A stretch of DNA of 64,000 bases, from contig NZ_JACFXV010000029.1 of assembly GCF_014050225.1 (NCBI RefSeq), forward strand, positions 1-64,000, given 5' to 3'. The notes under the pieces were generated by a model. It did no database searches and was not told where the DNA came from. It was given only the letters and a program-made list of their open reading frames with translations. Of this stretch, positions 25,930-33,399 are shown piece by piece; the first letter of the stretch is position 1, and each line of letters begins with the position of its first letter. The stretch is from Stappia albiluteola (GTDB taxonomy: Bacteria; Pseudomonadota; Alphaproteobacteria; Rhizobiales; Stappiaceae). Made by a program: the position numbers and the translations under genes.

Positions 25930-26484
25930 ATGGTTGAACCCGTAACCGGCGAACTGCCCGGCCTGTTGAGACGCCTGGCAAACCCGCCCCCACTCGTCCG
26001 GGAGCTTGGCGCCATGCCTCTTGGCGCGGTGCTGACACGGGCCGTCCGCGATCTGGCGCGACGCCGGCCCGAGATATTCTCGCGCCTGAATGAACACCGC
26101 ACGAGATCCTTCGTGATCGCCCCGACCGACCTCGGCCTTTCGTTCCGGATGGTGCCGAACGGCGTTCGCGCCACCGTGGCGGTGAGTGCGCGGGGGCAAT
26201 TCGAAGGGGATGTCCATGTGCGCGGGCCGATCCTCGCTCTTCTGGGCCTGCTCGACGGCACTCTGGACGGCGACGCCCTGTTCTTCGACCGGACGATCGC
26301 GGTGAGCGGGCGCACCGACGCCCTGCTTGCATTGCGCAACGCGATCGAGGACGCCGAACTCAAGCCTTCCGATCTGCTTGGCCTGAGCGGAGGTCTTGGC
26401 CGGGTCGCCGATTTCCGCGTACCCAAGGTTCTTTCAAAGCTGAGGCGCATGGCCGGAATGCCGCTCGACGAGGTGACCCCATGA
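25930..26484 (+). CDS. ubiT: UbiT, SCP2-type lipid carrier for anaerobic ubiquinone synthesis
   Basis: 184 residues from the ATG at 25930 (AAGGAG). SCP2 fold: GAVLTRAVRDLARRRPEIFSRL, then FVIAPTDLGLSFRMVPN...GDVHVRGPILALLGLLDGTLDGDALFFDRTIAVSGRTDALLALRNAIEDAE. UbiT binds the prenylated intermediates and works with UbiU-UbiV in the oxygen-independent pathway. Its end overlaps the ubiU start (ATGA). Confidence 0.88.
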   Translation: MVEPVTGELPGLLRRLANPPPLVRELGAMPLGAVLTRAVRDLARRRPEIFSRLNEHRTRSFVIAPTDLGLSFRMVPNGVRATVAVSARGQFEGDVHVRGPILALLGLLDGTLDGDALFFDRTIAVSGRTDALLALRNAIEDAELKPSDLLGLSGGLGRVADFRVPKVLSKLRRMAGMPLDEVTP

Positions 26485-27470
26485 GCCTCGAACTCGTATG
26501 TCCGGCCGGAACGCCGGCCGCCCTGCGCGCCGCAGTCGAGGCAGGTGCCCATTCCGTCTATTGCGGCTTCCGCGACGAGACGAACGCGCGCAACTTCCCG
26601 GGCCTCAATTTCTCGCCCGACGAACTCAATGACGCCGTCGCCTTTGCCCATGCGCGCGGGGCAAAGGTCCTGGTCGCGATCAATACCTTCGCGAAGGCGG
26701 GAGCCGCCGATCCCTGGAAACGCGCCGTCGCCGTGGCCGAGGATAGCGGCGCCGACGCCGTGATCCTTGCCGACATTGCCGTCCTGGACCATGCAGCGTC
26801 GAAACATCCCGGCTTGCGGCTGCATCTCTCCGTTCAGGCGGCGGCCGCCACGCCGGAGGCCATAGGCTTCTATGCGAAAACCTTCGGCGTGAAGCGCGTC
26901 GTGCTGCCGCGCGTGCTTTCCGTGGAGGAGATCGCGGTCCTCAACAAGGCGATCGATGTGGAGACGGAAGTGTTCGTCTTCGGCGGCCTGTGTCCGATGA
27001 CCGAGGGACGGTGTTCGCTGTCATCCTATGCGACCGGCCGTTCTCCGAACCTGTCGGGTGTCTGCTCGCCGCCGGAGCATGTGGCCTACGAAGACGACGC
27101 GCAAGGGAAGACGGCGCGCCTTGCCGGCTTCGCGATCGACCGCTTCGCGCCTGACGAGGCCGCCGGCTACCCGACGCTCTGCAAGGGCAGGTTCGTGGTC
27201 CAGGGCAAGGCTTCCTATCTTTTCGAGGATCCGGTCAGCCTCAACGCGGCAGGCCTTGTCGAGCGACTCGCCACCGCCGGGGTCACCGCGCTGAAGATCG
27301 AGGGGCGGCAGCGCGGCAAGGGCTATGTCGCGGAAGTGGTGCGCACGTTCCGCGCCGTGGTGGACGCCGTGGAGGCCGGGCGCGATCCGGTGGAGGCGGA
27401 GCGCATTCTCGCAAGGCTCGTCGAGGGCGGACGCCAGACTTCCGGCGCTTACCGGAAGCAATGGAGGTAA
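26481..27470 (+). CDS. ubiU: UbiU, U32-type Fe-S hydroxylase subunit (O2-independent ubiquinone)
   Basis: 329 residues of the peptidase U32 family. Four cysteines at 171, 178, 195 and 234 (GLCPMTEGRC, SGVC, TLCKG) match the [4Fe-4S] ligands of E. coli UbiU in number and spacing, which distinguishes it from protease-like or RlhA-like members. UbiU and UbiV form a heterodimer that hydroxylates the ring without O2. Coupled to ubiT by ATGA; ubiV follows after 5 bases. Confidence 0.92.
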   Translation: MSLELVCPAGTPAALRAAVEAGAHSVYCGFRDETNARNFPGLNFSPDELNDAVAFAHARGAKVLVAINTFAKAGAADPWKRAVAVAEDSGADAVILADIAVLDHAASKHPGLRLHLSVQAAAATPEAIGFYAKTFGVKRVVLPRVLSVEEIAVLNKAIDVETEVFVFGGLCPMTEGRCSLSSYATGRSPNLSGVCSPPEHVAYEDDAQGKTARLAGFAIDRFAPDEAAGYPTLCKGRFVVQGKASYLFEDPVSLNAAGLVERLATAGVTALKIEGRQRGKGYVAEVVRTFRAVVDAVEAGRDPVEAERILARLVEGGRQTSGAYRKQWR

Positions 27471-27475
27471 CGCGT

Positions 27476-28378
27476 ATGCCCCAGGTTCGCCTTACGCTCG
27501 GGCCCGTCCTTTTTAACTGGAGCGCCGAACGGCTGATCGCGTTTTACCGCGGCATCGCAGCGTCCGGCGTGTTCGACCGCGTCCATATCGGCGAAGTCGT
27601 CTGCGGCAAGCGGATGCCGTTCTCGGATCCGGTCTGGCCGGACGCGATCGAGTTGCTCGAAGAGGCCGGCATCGAGGTCGTGCTCTCCACGCTGGCATTG
27701 CCTGGCACCGTGCGCGAGCGGAAATCCATCGCCGAGATCTGCGGGGATGCGCGCATGGTCGAAATCAACGACCTGACGGCCCTTCCCGGCAGGGCGGGGC
27801 GGCCTTTCGTGGCAGGCCCCTTCGTCAACATCTACAATGAAGGAACGGCGGCATTTTTCGCCGCGCGCGGCGCGACCACGCTCTGCCTGCCGGTCGAGCT
27901 GACGCTGGCATCGGCCTCCGCAATTGCAGCGGCATGCCCCGACGTCGAAACGGAGATCTTCGCCTTCGGGCGGTTGCCACTTGCGCTGTCCAGCCGCTGT
28001 TATCATGCCCGGCTGCATGGCCTTCACAAGGACTCCTGTCAGTTCGTTTGCGAGAAGGATCCGGACGGAGTGGCAGTGGATACGCTGGAAGGCCGGCCGT
28101 TCCTCGCGGCGAACGGGATCCAGACCCTGTCGCATGGCGTCCAGGCCTGGCTGCCGACGGAACCGGAAGCGCTGAATACAGGCGTGCGGCGCCTCAGGCT
28201 CTCGCCTCAGGCTGCGATCGACATGGCATCCGTCGGCAAGGTCTATCGGGCGGTCCTCGACGGAGCGATGACGCGCACCGAAGCGCTCCGGCAACTCTCC
28301 GCCATGGAGCTTCCCGGCGAACTCGTGGACGGCTATCCCAGGGGCGTGCCGGGATGCACGATCGCAGCCCCGGCCTGA
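27476..28378 (+). CDS. ubiV: UbiV, partner of UbiU
   Basis: 300 residues from the ATG at 27476 (GGAGGT site). U32 family; the cysteines at 43, 175, 188 and 192 (VVCGKR, RCYHARLHGLHKDSCQFVC) fit the UbiV cluster pattern. With UbiU and UbiT it performs oxygen-independent hydroxylation in ubiquinone synthesis, so quinone can be made while respiring nitrite or NO. Confidence 0.92.
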   Translation: MPQVRLTLGPVLFNWSAERLIAFYRGIAASGVFDRVHIGEVVCGKRMPFSDPVWPDAIELLEEAGIEVVLSTLALPGTVRERKSIAEICGDARMVEINDLTALPGRAGRPFVAGPFVNIYNEGTAAFFAARGATTLCLPVELTLASASAIAAACPDVETEIFAFGRLPLALSSRCYHARLHGLHKDSCQFVCEKDPDGVAVDTLEGRPFLAANGIQTLSHGVQAWLPTEPEALNTGVRRLRLSPQAAIDMASVGKVYRAVLDGAMTRTEALRQLSAMELPGELVDGYPRGVPGCTIAAPA

Positions 28379-28458
28379 TGATGACAGGATACCCATTGGG
28401 GAGCTTCAGCCTGCCCTTTATCGCGCGATTGTCGCGCAAAGCGATTTGAGGAGCCGCC

Positions 28459-28989
28459 ATGTCGAGGCCAGCCTGCATTGCCATTGTCACTGTTTCGGAC
28501 CGGGCGAGTTCAGGAGAGTACGAGGATCTCGGGGGCCCCTCCGTTCATGCATGGCTGGACGCGGCGATATCGAGCCCATGGCGGGCGATCAGGCTGGTCG
28601 TGCCGGACGGGATCGGGAGCGTCAGCGGAAGCCTGCTCGAACTCTGCGATCGCGAGGGAGCCGATCTCGTGCTGACGACAGGGGGCACCGGACCGTCTCC
28701 CCGCGATCTCACGCCGGAGGCAACGCTGGCCGTGGTGGAGAGGGAACTTCCCGGTTTCGGAGAACTGATGCGCCGCGTCAGCCTCGAACATGTGCCCACG
28801 GCCATCCTCTCCAGGCAAACAGCCGGAACCCGGGGGCGGTCGTTGATCGTCAATCTGCCCGGGAAGCCAGCTTCGATTGCGGTTTGCCTGGCTGCGGTTT
28901 TTCCGGCGATCCCCTATTGTCTCGATCTGATCGGGGCGGCGCGGATCGAGACGCGCCCGGAAATCGTCGCCGCTTTTCGACCGAAATAG
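28459..28989 (+). CDS. mogA: Molybdopterin adenylyltransferase MogA
   Basis: 176 residues. N-terminal IVTVSDRASSGEYEDLGGP and the central LVLTTGGTGPSPRDLTPEATLAVVERELPGF are the MogA/MoaB nucleotide-binding motifs; LPGKPASIAVCL closes the site. It adenylates molybdopterin before molybdenum insertion. GAGGAG stands before the ATG. It follows ubiV by 80 bases, same strand. Its place beside denitrification genes suggests supply of Mo cofactor to an anaerobic enzyme (for example a nitrate reductase) outside this window. Confidence 0.9.
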   Translation: MSRPACIAIVTVSDRASSGEYEDLGGPSVHAWLDAAISSPWRAIRLVVPDGIGSVSGSLLELCDREGADLVLTTGGTGPSPRDLTPEATLAVVERELPGFGELMRRVSLEHVPTAILSRQTAGTRGRSLIVNLPGKPASIAVCLAAVFPAIPYCLDLIGAARIETRPEIVAAFRPK

Positions 28990-29071
28990 GTGCTCACGCT
29001 TTCCGTTGCCGCGCCTGGCCTGAGCGCGAGGACGAGGGCAGGCGGAAAAGCCGGACCTCAAGAAACGAAAG

Positions 29072-29102
29072 CGGCGGTGCCTCCGTCAGAGAGGCACCGC
29101 CG
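29072..29102. terminator. Bidirectional terminator between mogA and the DUF2249 gene
   Basis: A 12-bp perfect stem (cggcggtgcctc / gaggcaccgccg) with a 7-base loop between convergent genes. The minus-strand exit is T-rich (ctttcgtttcttg), so it mainly ends the DUF2249 transcript; it can also stop mogA read-through. Confidence 0.7.
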
Positions 29103-29157
29103 AATTCCCTTCGGTCAGAGCGATTTGCAAGTTCGCGATCGCTCCAGGATCATCGCT

Positions 29158-29472
29158 CTAGTTGCCCCCTCCACCCGAAGACCCGCACCCGCAGCCGGCG
29201 TCATGGACGTGCGGTGCCGCGACGGCGGTTTCCGTCCGACCGAGGACGACGCGCCACTCCTCCGGTCCCTGCTTTCGGTAGTCCCAGGTAAATTGACCCG
29301 AAAGCAACTCGTGGAACTGATGCAGGAGGCCGAGCGGGTCGTGGTCGTTGACCAGTTCGAACGCCTCGCCGGGGGCCAAGGCTTCGAAGTGCCGGAAAAC
29401 GAGCACATGACGCTGGGGCCGGGGAAGCGGGCGAAGATCTATGCTTGGCGTTTCTGCGATGGATGCGGACAT
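29158..29472 (-). CDS. DUF2249 domain protein with His/Cys/Gly tail
   Basis: 104 residues from the ATG at 29472 (GGGAG site). The DUF2249 core is clear: IDLRPLPRPQRHVLVFRHFEALAPGEAFELVNDHDPLGLLHQFHELLSGQFTWDYRKQGPEEWRVVLGR. The last residues, HVHDAGCGCGSSGGGGN, form a metal-binding-like tail. DUF2249 proteins are frequent in denitrification and NO clusters and are proposed to bind metal or haem, but function is unproven. It has its own TTG-N8-CAA box at 29532-29545, pointing to NO/anaerobic control. Confidence 0.78.
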   Translation of the reverse strand: MSASIAETPSIDLRPLPRPQRHVLVFRHFEALAPGEAFELVNDHDPLGLLHQFHELLSGQFTWDYRKQGPEEWRVVLGRTETAVAAPHVHDAGCGCGSSGGGGN

Positions 29473-29531
29473 GACGGGACTCCCGAGATTGTATGCGGGA
29501 GTCTCAGTAGCTGCGGGTGTGCCGCCCAACG

Positions 29532-29545
29532 TTGTCGCGCAGCAA
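29532..29545 (-). promoter_or_regulatory. NnrR/FNR-type box upstream of the DUF2249 gene
   Basis: On the minus strand it reads TTGCTGCGCGACAA, again TTGC...GACAA with 8 internal bases. It lies in the 74-base gap between the nnrR stop and the DUF2249 start, about 66 bases before that ATG, so the small gene probably has its own regulated promoter. Confidence 0.6.
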
Positions 29546-29546
29546 A

Positions 29547-30248
29547 CTATTCCGGTTTTTCGGCAAGCACATGAAGCTTGTGAGCGTCCTTGACCAGCAC
29601 CTTCTTGCGGGCGCTCGCGACGAGGCCCTTTGCTTCCCAGCCGGTCATCACCCGGCTGACGGTGTGCAGGGTCGTGCCCGTCATCTCTGCGATGTCCTGC
29701 CTGGTGATCGGGAAATCGATCAGGATGCCTTCATCGGTCTTTCTGCCCGCCTGCTGCACGAGCCTGAGCAGCGCATGGGCGACGCGGCGCTCGACTTCCT
29801 CCGTGGAGAGCTCGCGGATTCGGGTGTGGGCATCCTGAAGCCGTTGCCCGACCGTCTGGAGGGCATTCATGGCCAGGACCGGGCTGCGTGCTATGAACGA
29901 TTCCCACTGGCTGGAAGGCCAGGCGAGCATGAGGCTGTCGACGACTGCAATTGCTGTTGCGGGGAAGTCCGTCCGGCGCATCGCTCTTGCGATTCCGAAG
30001 ATATCGCCCGGGCTTACGTGGCGGACGACGACCTGCTGGCCGTCGACAGTGGTCTGGACGACTTTCAGCCTGCCATGGAGCAGGGCAAAGAACTCCGTCG
30101 CTGTCTGACCCTGCTCGAACACGGTCTTTCCGTCGGCAACCTGGCGCGCTGAGGCAGTCGAAAGGACGGCGTCCAGATCTTCGTCGGTCATCGACCTGAA
30201 GATGCTGAGATCCCTGATCAGGGAACGGTCGAGCTTTCTTTGCGGCAT
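29547..30248 (-). CDS. nnrR: NnrR, Crp/Fnr-family nitric-oxide-responsive regulator
   Basis: 233 residues. N-terminal cyclic-nucleotide-binding-like domain (about 15-135: FEQGQTATEFFALLHGRLKVV...VVVRHVSPGDIFGI) and C-terminal helix-turn-helix ITRQDIAEMTGTTLHTVSRVMTGWE (about 180-204). The N-terminal FNR cysteine cluster is absent, so it is not a [4Fe-4S] oxygen sensor, which fits the NnrR group. The E-x3-SR contact in the recognition helix suits TTG...CAA targets. It is divergent from nirK, with the box at 30356-30369 between them. GGAGGAAGG precedes the start. Confidence 0.85.
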   Translation of the reverse strand: MPQRKLDRSLIRDLSIFRSMTDEDLDAVLSTASARQVADGKTVFEQGQTATEFFALLHGRLKVVQTTVDGQQVVVRHVSPGDIFGIARAMRRTDFPATAIAVVDSLMLAWPSSQWESFIARSPVLAMNALQTVGQRLQDAHTRIRELSTEEVERRVAHALLRLVQQAGRKTDEGILIDFPITRQDIAEMTGTTLHTVSRVMTGWEAKGLVASARKKVLVKDAHKLHVLAEKPE

Positions 30249-30355
30249 TCCTTCCTCCGGCTGCGCGGATCATACAACGGCTGCTTCCCGCTTGAATAGC
30301 ATGCTGGCGTTGGAGGGAAAGGTACTGCCGATTTGGCCGATAACCTGACCTGAGT

Positions 30356-30369
30356 TTGCCTTTTCGCAA
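30356..30369. promoter_or_regulatory. NnrR-type box in the nirK-nnrR intergenic region
   Basis: TTGCCTTTTCGCAA, a TTGC-N6-GCAA dyad, centred about 81 bases before the nirK ATG. This is the best-placed candidate for NO-dependent activation of nirK and possible control of nnrR. Confidence 0.7.
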
Positions 30370-30443
30370 AAACCGTCCGCGCGAATGGGTGTTTTCTCCC
30401 TCTCAACGGCAATCGAGCCGTCAACGAGGAAAGGAACCAAGCC

Positions 30444-31571
30444 ATGCTGACCCGCCATACAGCCCTGATCGGCGTTGCCCTGGCTGCCCTGATGGCAGGG
30501 GCGCCGGCCATAGCGGAGGAAGGCCCCAACCCGACCTTGAAGGCGGTCGCACAGGCGGACCAGACCGTAAACCTGCCGCGCGTCAAGGCCAAACTCCTCG
30601 CTCCGCCGGCCGTGATGGAGCACGATCAGGTCGCTGTCGGCGGCCCCAAGGTCGTCGAGTTCACCATGACCATCGAGGAGAAGGAGATCGTGGTCGACGA
30701 CGAGGGCACGACCTTCCAGGCAATGACCTTCGATGGCAGCATGCCCGGACCGACCATGGTGGTGCACGAGGGTGACTATGTCGAACTGACATTGATCAAT
30801 CCCGAGACGAATTCGATGCCGCACAACATCGATTTCCACGCGGCGACCGGCGCGCTCGGCGGTGCTCAGTTGACTTTGATCAACCCCGGGGAGCAAGCCA
30901 CCCTTCGCTTCAAGGCGACACGGCAGGGCACCTTCGTCTATCACTGTGCCCCTCCGGGAATGGTGCCGTGGCATGTGGTGAGCGGCATGAGCGGCACCAT
31001 CATGGTGTTGCCGCGCGAAGGCCTGAAGGACGAAGCCGGAAACCCGGTCAAGTATGACAAGGCCTATACGATCGGCGAGTTCGACCTCTACATCCCGAGG
31101 GACGCGGAAGGGGACTATATCGACTATGAAACCCCCGGCGATTCCTACGCCGACACAGTGGAGGTGATGAAGGGTCTCGTCCCGACGCATGTGGTCTTCA
31201 ACGGGGCAAAGGGTGCGCTGACGGGAGAGAAGGCGATGACGGCCAACGTCGGCGAGACGGTGCTCTTCATCCACTCGACCGCCAACCGCGACACCCGCCC
31301 GCACCTGATCGGCGGCCACGGCGATTACGTCTGGGAGCGTGGCAAGTTCACCAATGCGCCGGAGAAGGACCTCGAAACCTGGTTCGTTGCGGGCGGCAGC
31401 GCAGGCGTTGCAACCTACACATTCCTGCAGCCCGGCATCTACGCCTATGTGAACCACAATCTGATCGAGGCCGCTGAGCTTGGCGCTACCGCCCATGTCA
31501 AGGTCGAGGGCGAGTGGAACGACGACCTGATGAAACAGGTCACCGCCCCTGGCCCGATCGTCGGTCAGTAA
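30444..31571 (+). CDS. nirK: Copper-containing nitrite reductase
   Basis: 375 residues with a signal peptide (about 1-24, ...GAPAIA-E). Type 1 copper ligands H127, C168, H177 and M182 ([16 protein letters not shown]) and type 2 ligands H132 and H167 (with a further His in [14 protein letters not shown]) are all present; Asp130 of HNIDFH is the catalytic acid. Length and motif spacing are those of class I NirK. It reduces nitrite to NO in the periplasm, taking electrons from the pseudoazurin encoded 1.3 kb downstream. Confidence 0.97.
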   Translation: MLTRHTALIGVALAALMAGAPAIAEEGPNPTLKAVAQADQTVNLPRVKAKLLAPPAVMEHDQVAVGGPKVVEFTMTIEEKEIVVDDEGTTFQAMTFDGSMPGPTMVVHEGDYVELTLINPETNSMPHNIDFHAATGALGGAQLTLINPGEQATLRFKATRQGTFVYHCAPPGMVPWHVVSGMSGTIMVLPREGLKDEAGNPVKYDKAYTIGEFDLYIPRDAEGDYIDYETPGDSYADTVEVMKGLVPTHVVFNGAKGALTGEKAMTANVGETVLFIHSTANRDTRPHLIGGHGDYVWERGKFTNAPEKDLETWFVAGGSAGVATYTFLQPGIYAYVNHNLIEAAELGATAHVKVEGEWNDDLMKQVTAPGPIVGQ

Positions 31572-31586
31572 GCGCCGGCCACCTTG

Positions 31587-31614
31587 AGGCCCGCCCGCCT
31601 GGGCGGGCCTTTTT
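31587..31614 (+). terminator. Rho-independent terminator after nirK
   Basis: A 10-bp stem (aggcccgccc / gggcgggcct) with a 4-base loop followed by TTTT. It lies between nirK and nirV, so nirV is probably read by partial read-through, giving less NirV than NirK. Confidence 0.85.
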
Positions 31615-31634
31615 CGTTAAATTTGGAGAATCCC

Positions 31635-32447
31635 ATGCGCAGGCAACGCCTTGGTATTCTGGCTGCCGCAGGCCTCACGGCAATGGCAGCGCTGCAGGGC
31701 TTCACGCCAAAACCTCAGGACGACGGAGTTGTCCGGATCGAGAATGTCGAGGTGCGCTATCGCGAGCCCGGCGAATTCCTGTCCGCTACGGTGCCGGTGA
31801 ACGGGCCGATCGGCGAGATCCGCTCCGAGGGGGAAATCTCGATCATGAGGCGCCAGGTCACCCGCGGCGACTATGAACGCTGCGTTGCCGCTGCCGCGTG
31901 CGATCCTCTCGACAAGGCGACCCCCGCAGATCGCCCTGCGGTTGGCCTCAGTTACAACGATGCCGTCGCCTATGCCAGATGGCTCTCCGGCGAGACGGGA
32001 GAGCGCTGGCGCCTTCCGACCGACCGGGAGTGGGCGCTCGCCGCCGGAACGAGATACCGCGACGACGCATGGACCGAGGTGAGCGATCCCGCCAATCCAT
32101 CGAAGCGGTGGATCGCGACCTACGATGCAGAATCTTCCGGGCAGGAGGCGGTTGAGCCGGATCCGCAGCCCCTCGGCGCCTACGGTGAGAACGAGCATGG
32201 CCTGCAGGATCTTTCCGGCAATGTCTGGGAATGGACCAGCACCTGCTACATCCGTCACCGGCTCGACACGGGCGACACTACGGAAAACTGCGGCGTCCGT
32301 ATCGCGGAAGGGCAGCACCGGGCCTATATGACGGCGTTTTTCCGCGACCCCAAGGCCGGCGCCTGCTCGGTCGGTATTCCGCCAGCCAATCTCGGCATCC
32401 GGCTTGTGCGCGACGAAGGCGGCTGGCGGGGCTGGCTCGGACTCTGA
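31635..32447 (+). CDS. nirV: NirV, formylglycine-generating-enzyme-like protein
   Basis: 270 residues from the ATG at 31635 (TTGGAGAA site), with a hydrophobic N-terminal export signal (about 8-21). SUMF1/FGE-sulfatase fold: MRRQVTRGDYERCV, VGLSYNDAVAYARWLSGETGERWRLPTDREWALAAGTRYR, ENEHGLQDLSGNVWEWTSTCY and IPPANLGIRLVRD. NirV accompanies nirK in many alphaproteobacteria; its role (a copper- or maturation-related function) is not established. Confidence 0.88.
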   Translation: MRRQRLGILAAAGLTAMAALQGFTPKPQDDGVVRIENVEVRYREPGEFLSATVPVNGPIGEIRSEGEISIMRRQVTRGDYERCVAAAACDPLDKATPADRPAVGLSYNDAVAYARWLSGETGERWRLPTDREWALAAGTRYRDDAWTEVSDPANPSKRWIATYDAESSGQEAVEPDPQPLGAYGENEHGLQDLSGNVWEWTSTCYIRHRLDTGDTTENCGVRIAEGQHRAYMTAFFRDPKAGACSVGIPPANLGIRLVRDEGGWRGWLGL

Positions 32448-32452
32448 TCGCC

Positions 32453-32794
32453 ATGACGACCCCGGCACATGACGCAGCACTTCTTGAGCGCCTGTCGCGG
32501 GTGCTGCACGAGATGGGGCTTCCCTGCGCCTGCCAGGAAGAGGTCGAGCGCACCGTCGCCGTGTTCGCCGAGTTCGAAAGCCGGCGCACGCGGCGACGGC
32601 TCATCGAAGGGGCGCGAGAACGGCGGCGAAGACTGCGGCAATATCTCGAATTCCTGGGCGATCTGGAGGACGACTCGCTCGGCCCGGATGAGGTCGCCGA
32701 AATGGCCGACAGTTTCCGCGTCATCTCGGCGACGGCGGCAGAAGGAGCCGCGATCCTTGAGATGCTGGCCGCTATGGCGGGCGGGAATCGGTAG
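32453..32794 (+). CDS. Small helical protein of the nir cluster, unknown
   Basis: 113 residues, starting 5 bases after nirV (ATG at 32453), so clearly in the same transcript. It is predicted almost entirely helical and strongly charged in the middle (ESRRTRRRLIEGARERRRRLRQYLEFLGDLEDD), with a paired cysteine CAC near residue 21 and no signal peptide or membrane segment. I do not recognise the family. Codon use is like its neighbours. A role in handling nitrite reductase or its electron donor is possible from context only. Confidence 0.6.
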   Translation: MTTPAHDAALLERLSRVLHEMGLPCACQEEVERTVAVFAEFESRRTRRRLIEGARERRRRLRQYLEFLGDLEDDSLGPDEVAEMADSFRVISATAAEGAAILEMLAAMAGGNR

Positions 32795-32819
32795 CCTCCA
32801 AGGCGAAACGCCCTCGAAT

Positions 32820-32833
32820 TTGTCCTGGCACAA
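32820..32833 (+). promoter_or_regulatory. NnrR/FNR-type box upstream of pseudoazurin
   Basis: TTGTCCTGGCACAA: TTG-N8-CAA with the CACAA half-site of the Rhodobacter NnrR box. It is centred about 77 bases before the pseudoazurin ATG. Confidence 0.6.
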
Positions 32834-32903
32834 CGTTGGCCGGACGGGCCGTCGATAAAACACCTTCCAACGGGCCGCGGTGGCCCGCTCAGGAGAAGAG
32901 ACG

Positions 32904-33335
32904 ATGAAGACGAAGACGATCGCCCTTGCCATTGCCGCCGTGCTGACCGCCGGAACCTCGGCCCTTGCGGCAGACCACGAAGTCAGGATGCTCAACAAGG
33001 GCGAAAAGGGCGTGATGGTATTCGAACCGGATCTGATCAAGGTGGCTCCGGGTGACACTGTCACGTTCAAGGCCACCGACGCGGGGCATAATGCCGAGAC
33101 GATCAAGGGCATGCTGCCGGACGGTGCCGAGCCGTTCGTGGGCAAGATGGGGCAGGATGTGACCGTCACCTTCACCCAACCCGGCGTCTACGGCATCAAA
33201 TGCAAGCCGCATCTCGGCATGGGCATGATCGCGGCAGTCGTCGTCGGCGAGCCTGTGAACCTCGATGCCGTGAAGGCGGTAAAGAACCCCGGCAAGGCCG
33301 GCAAGAAGTTCACCGATATCCTGGGCGACATCTGA
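32904..33335 (+). CDS. Pseudoazurin, blue copper electron carrier
   Basis: 143 residues from the ATG at 32904 (AGGAGAAGAG site) with a signal peptide (about 1-22, ...ALA-AD). Type 1 copper ligands H62 (DAGHNAE), C100, H103 and M108 (CKPHLGMGM). Length and the [27 protein letters not shown] start are those of pseudoazurins. It is the probable periplasmic electron donor to NirK, and it has its own regulatory box. Confidence 0.95.
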   Translation: MKTKTIALAIAAVLTAGTSALAADHEVRMLNKGEKGVMVFEPDLIKVAPGDTVTFKATDAGHNAETIKGMLPDGAEPFVGKMGQDVTVTFTQPGVYGIKCKPHLGMGMIAAVVVGEPVNLDAVKAVKNPGKAGKKFTDILGDI

Positions 33336-33348
33336 CCTGGAGCTTTCC

Positions 33349-33383
33349 CGGCGGCGCGCGCCTCCTCAGCCAGCGCGCCGCCG
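33349..33383 (+). terminator. Strong hairpin after pseudoazurin
   Basis: An 11-bp G+C stem (cggcggcgcgc / gcgcgccgccg) with a 13-base loop, followed by ctttcac. The T-tract is weak, so it may be a partial terminator or a stabiliser of the pseudoazurin mRNA; the next gene starts only 17 bases later. Confidence 0.5.
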
Positions 33384-33399
33384 CTTTCACCCATTCCGG

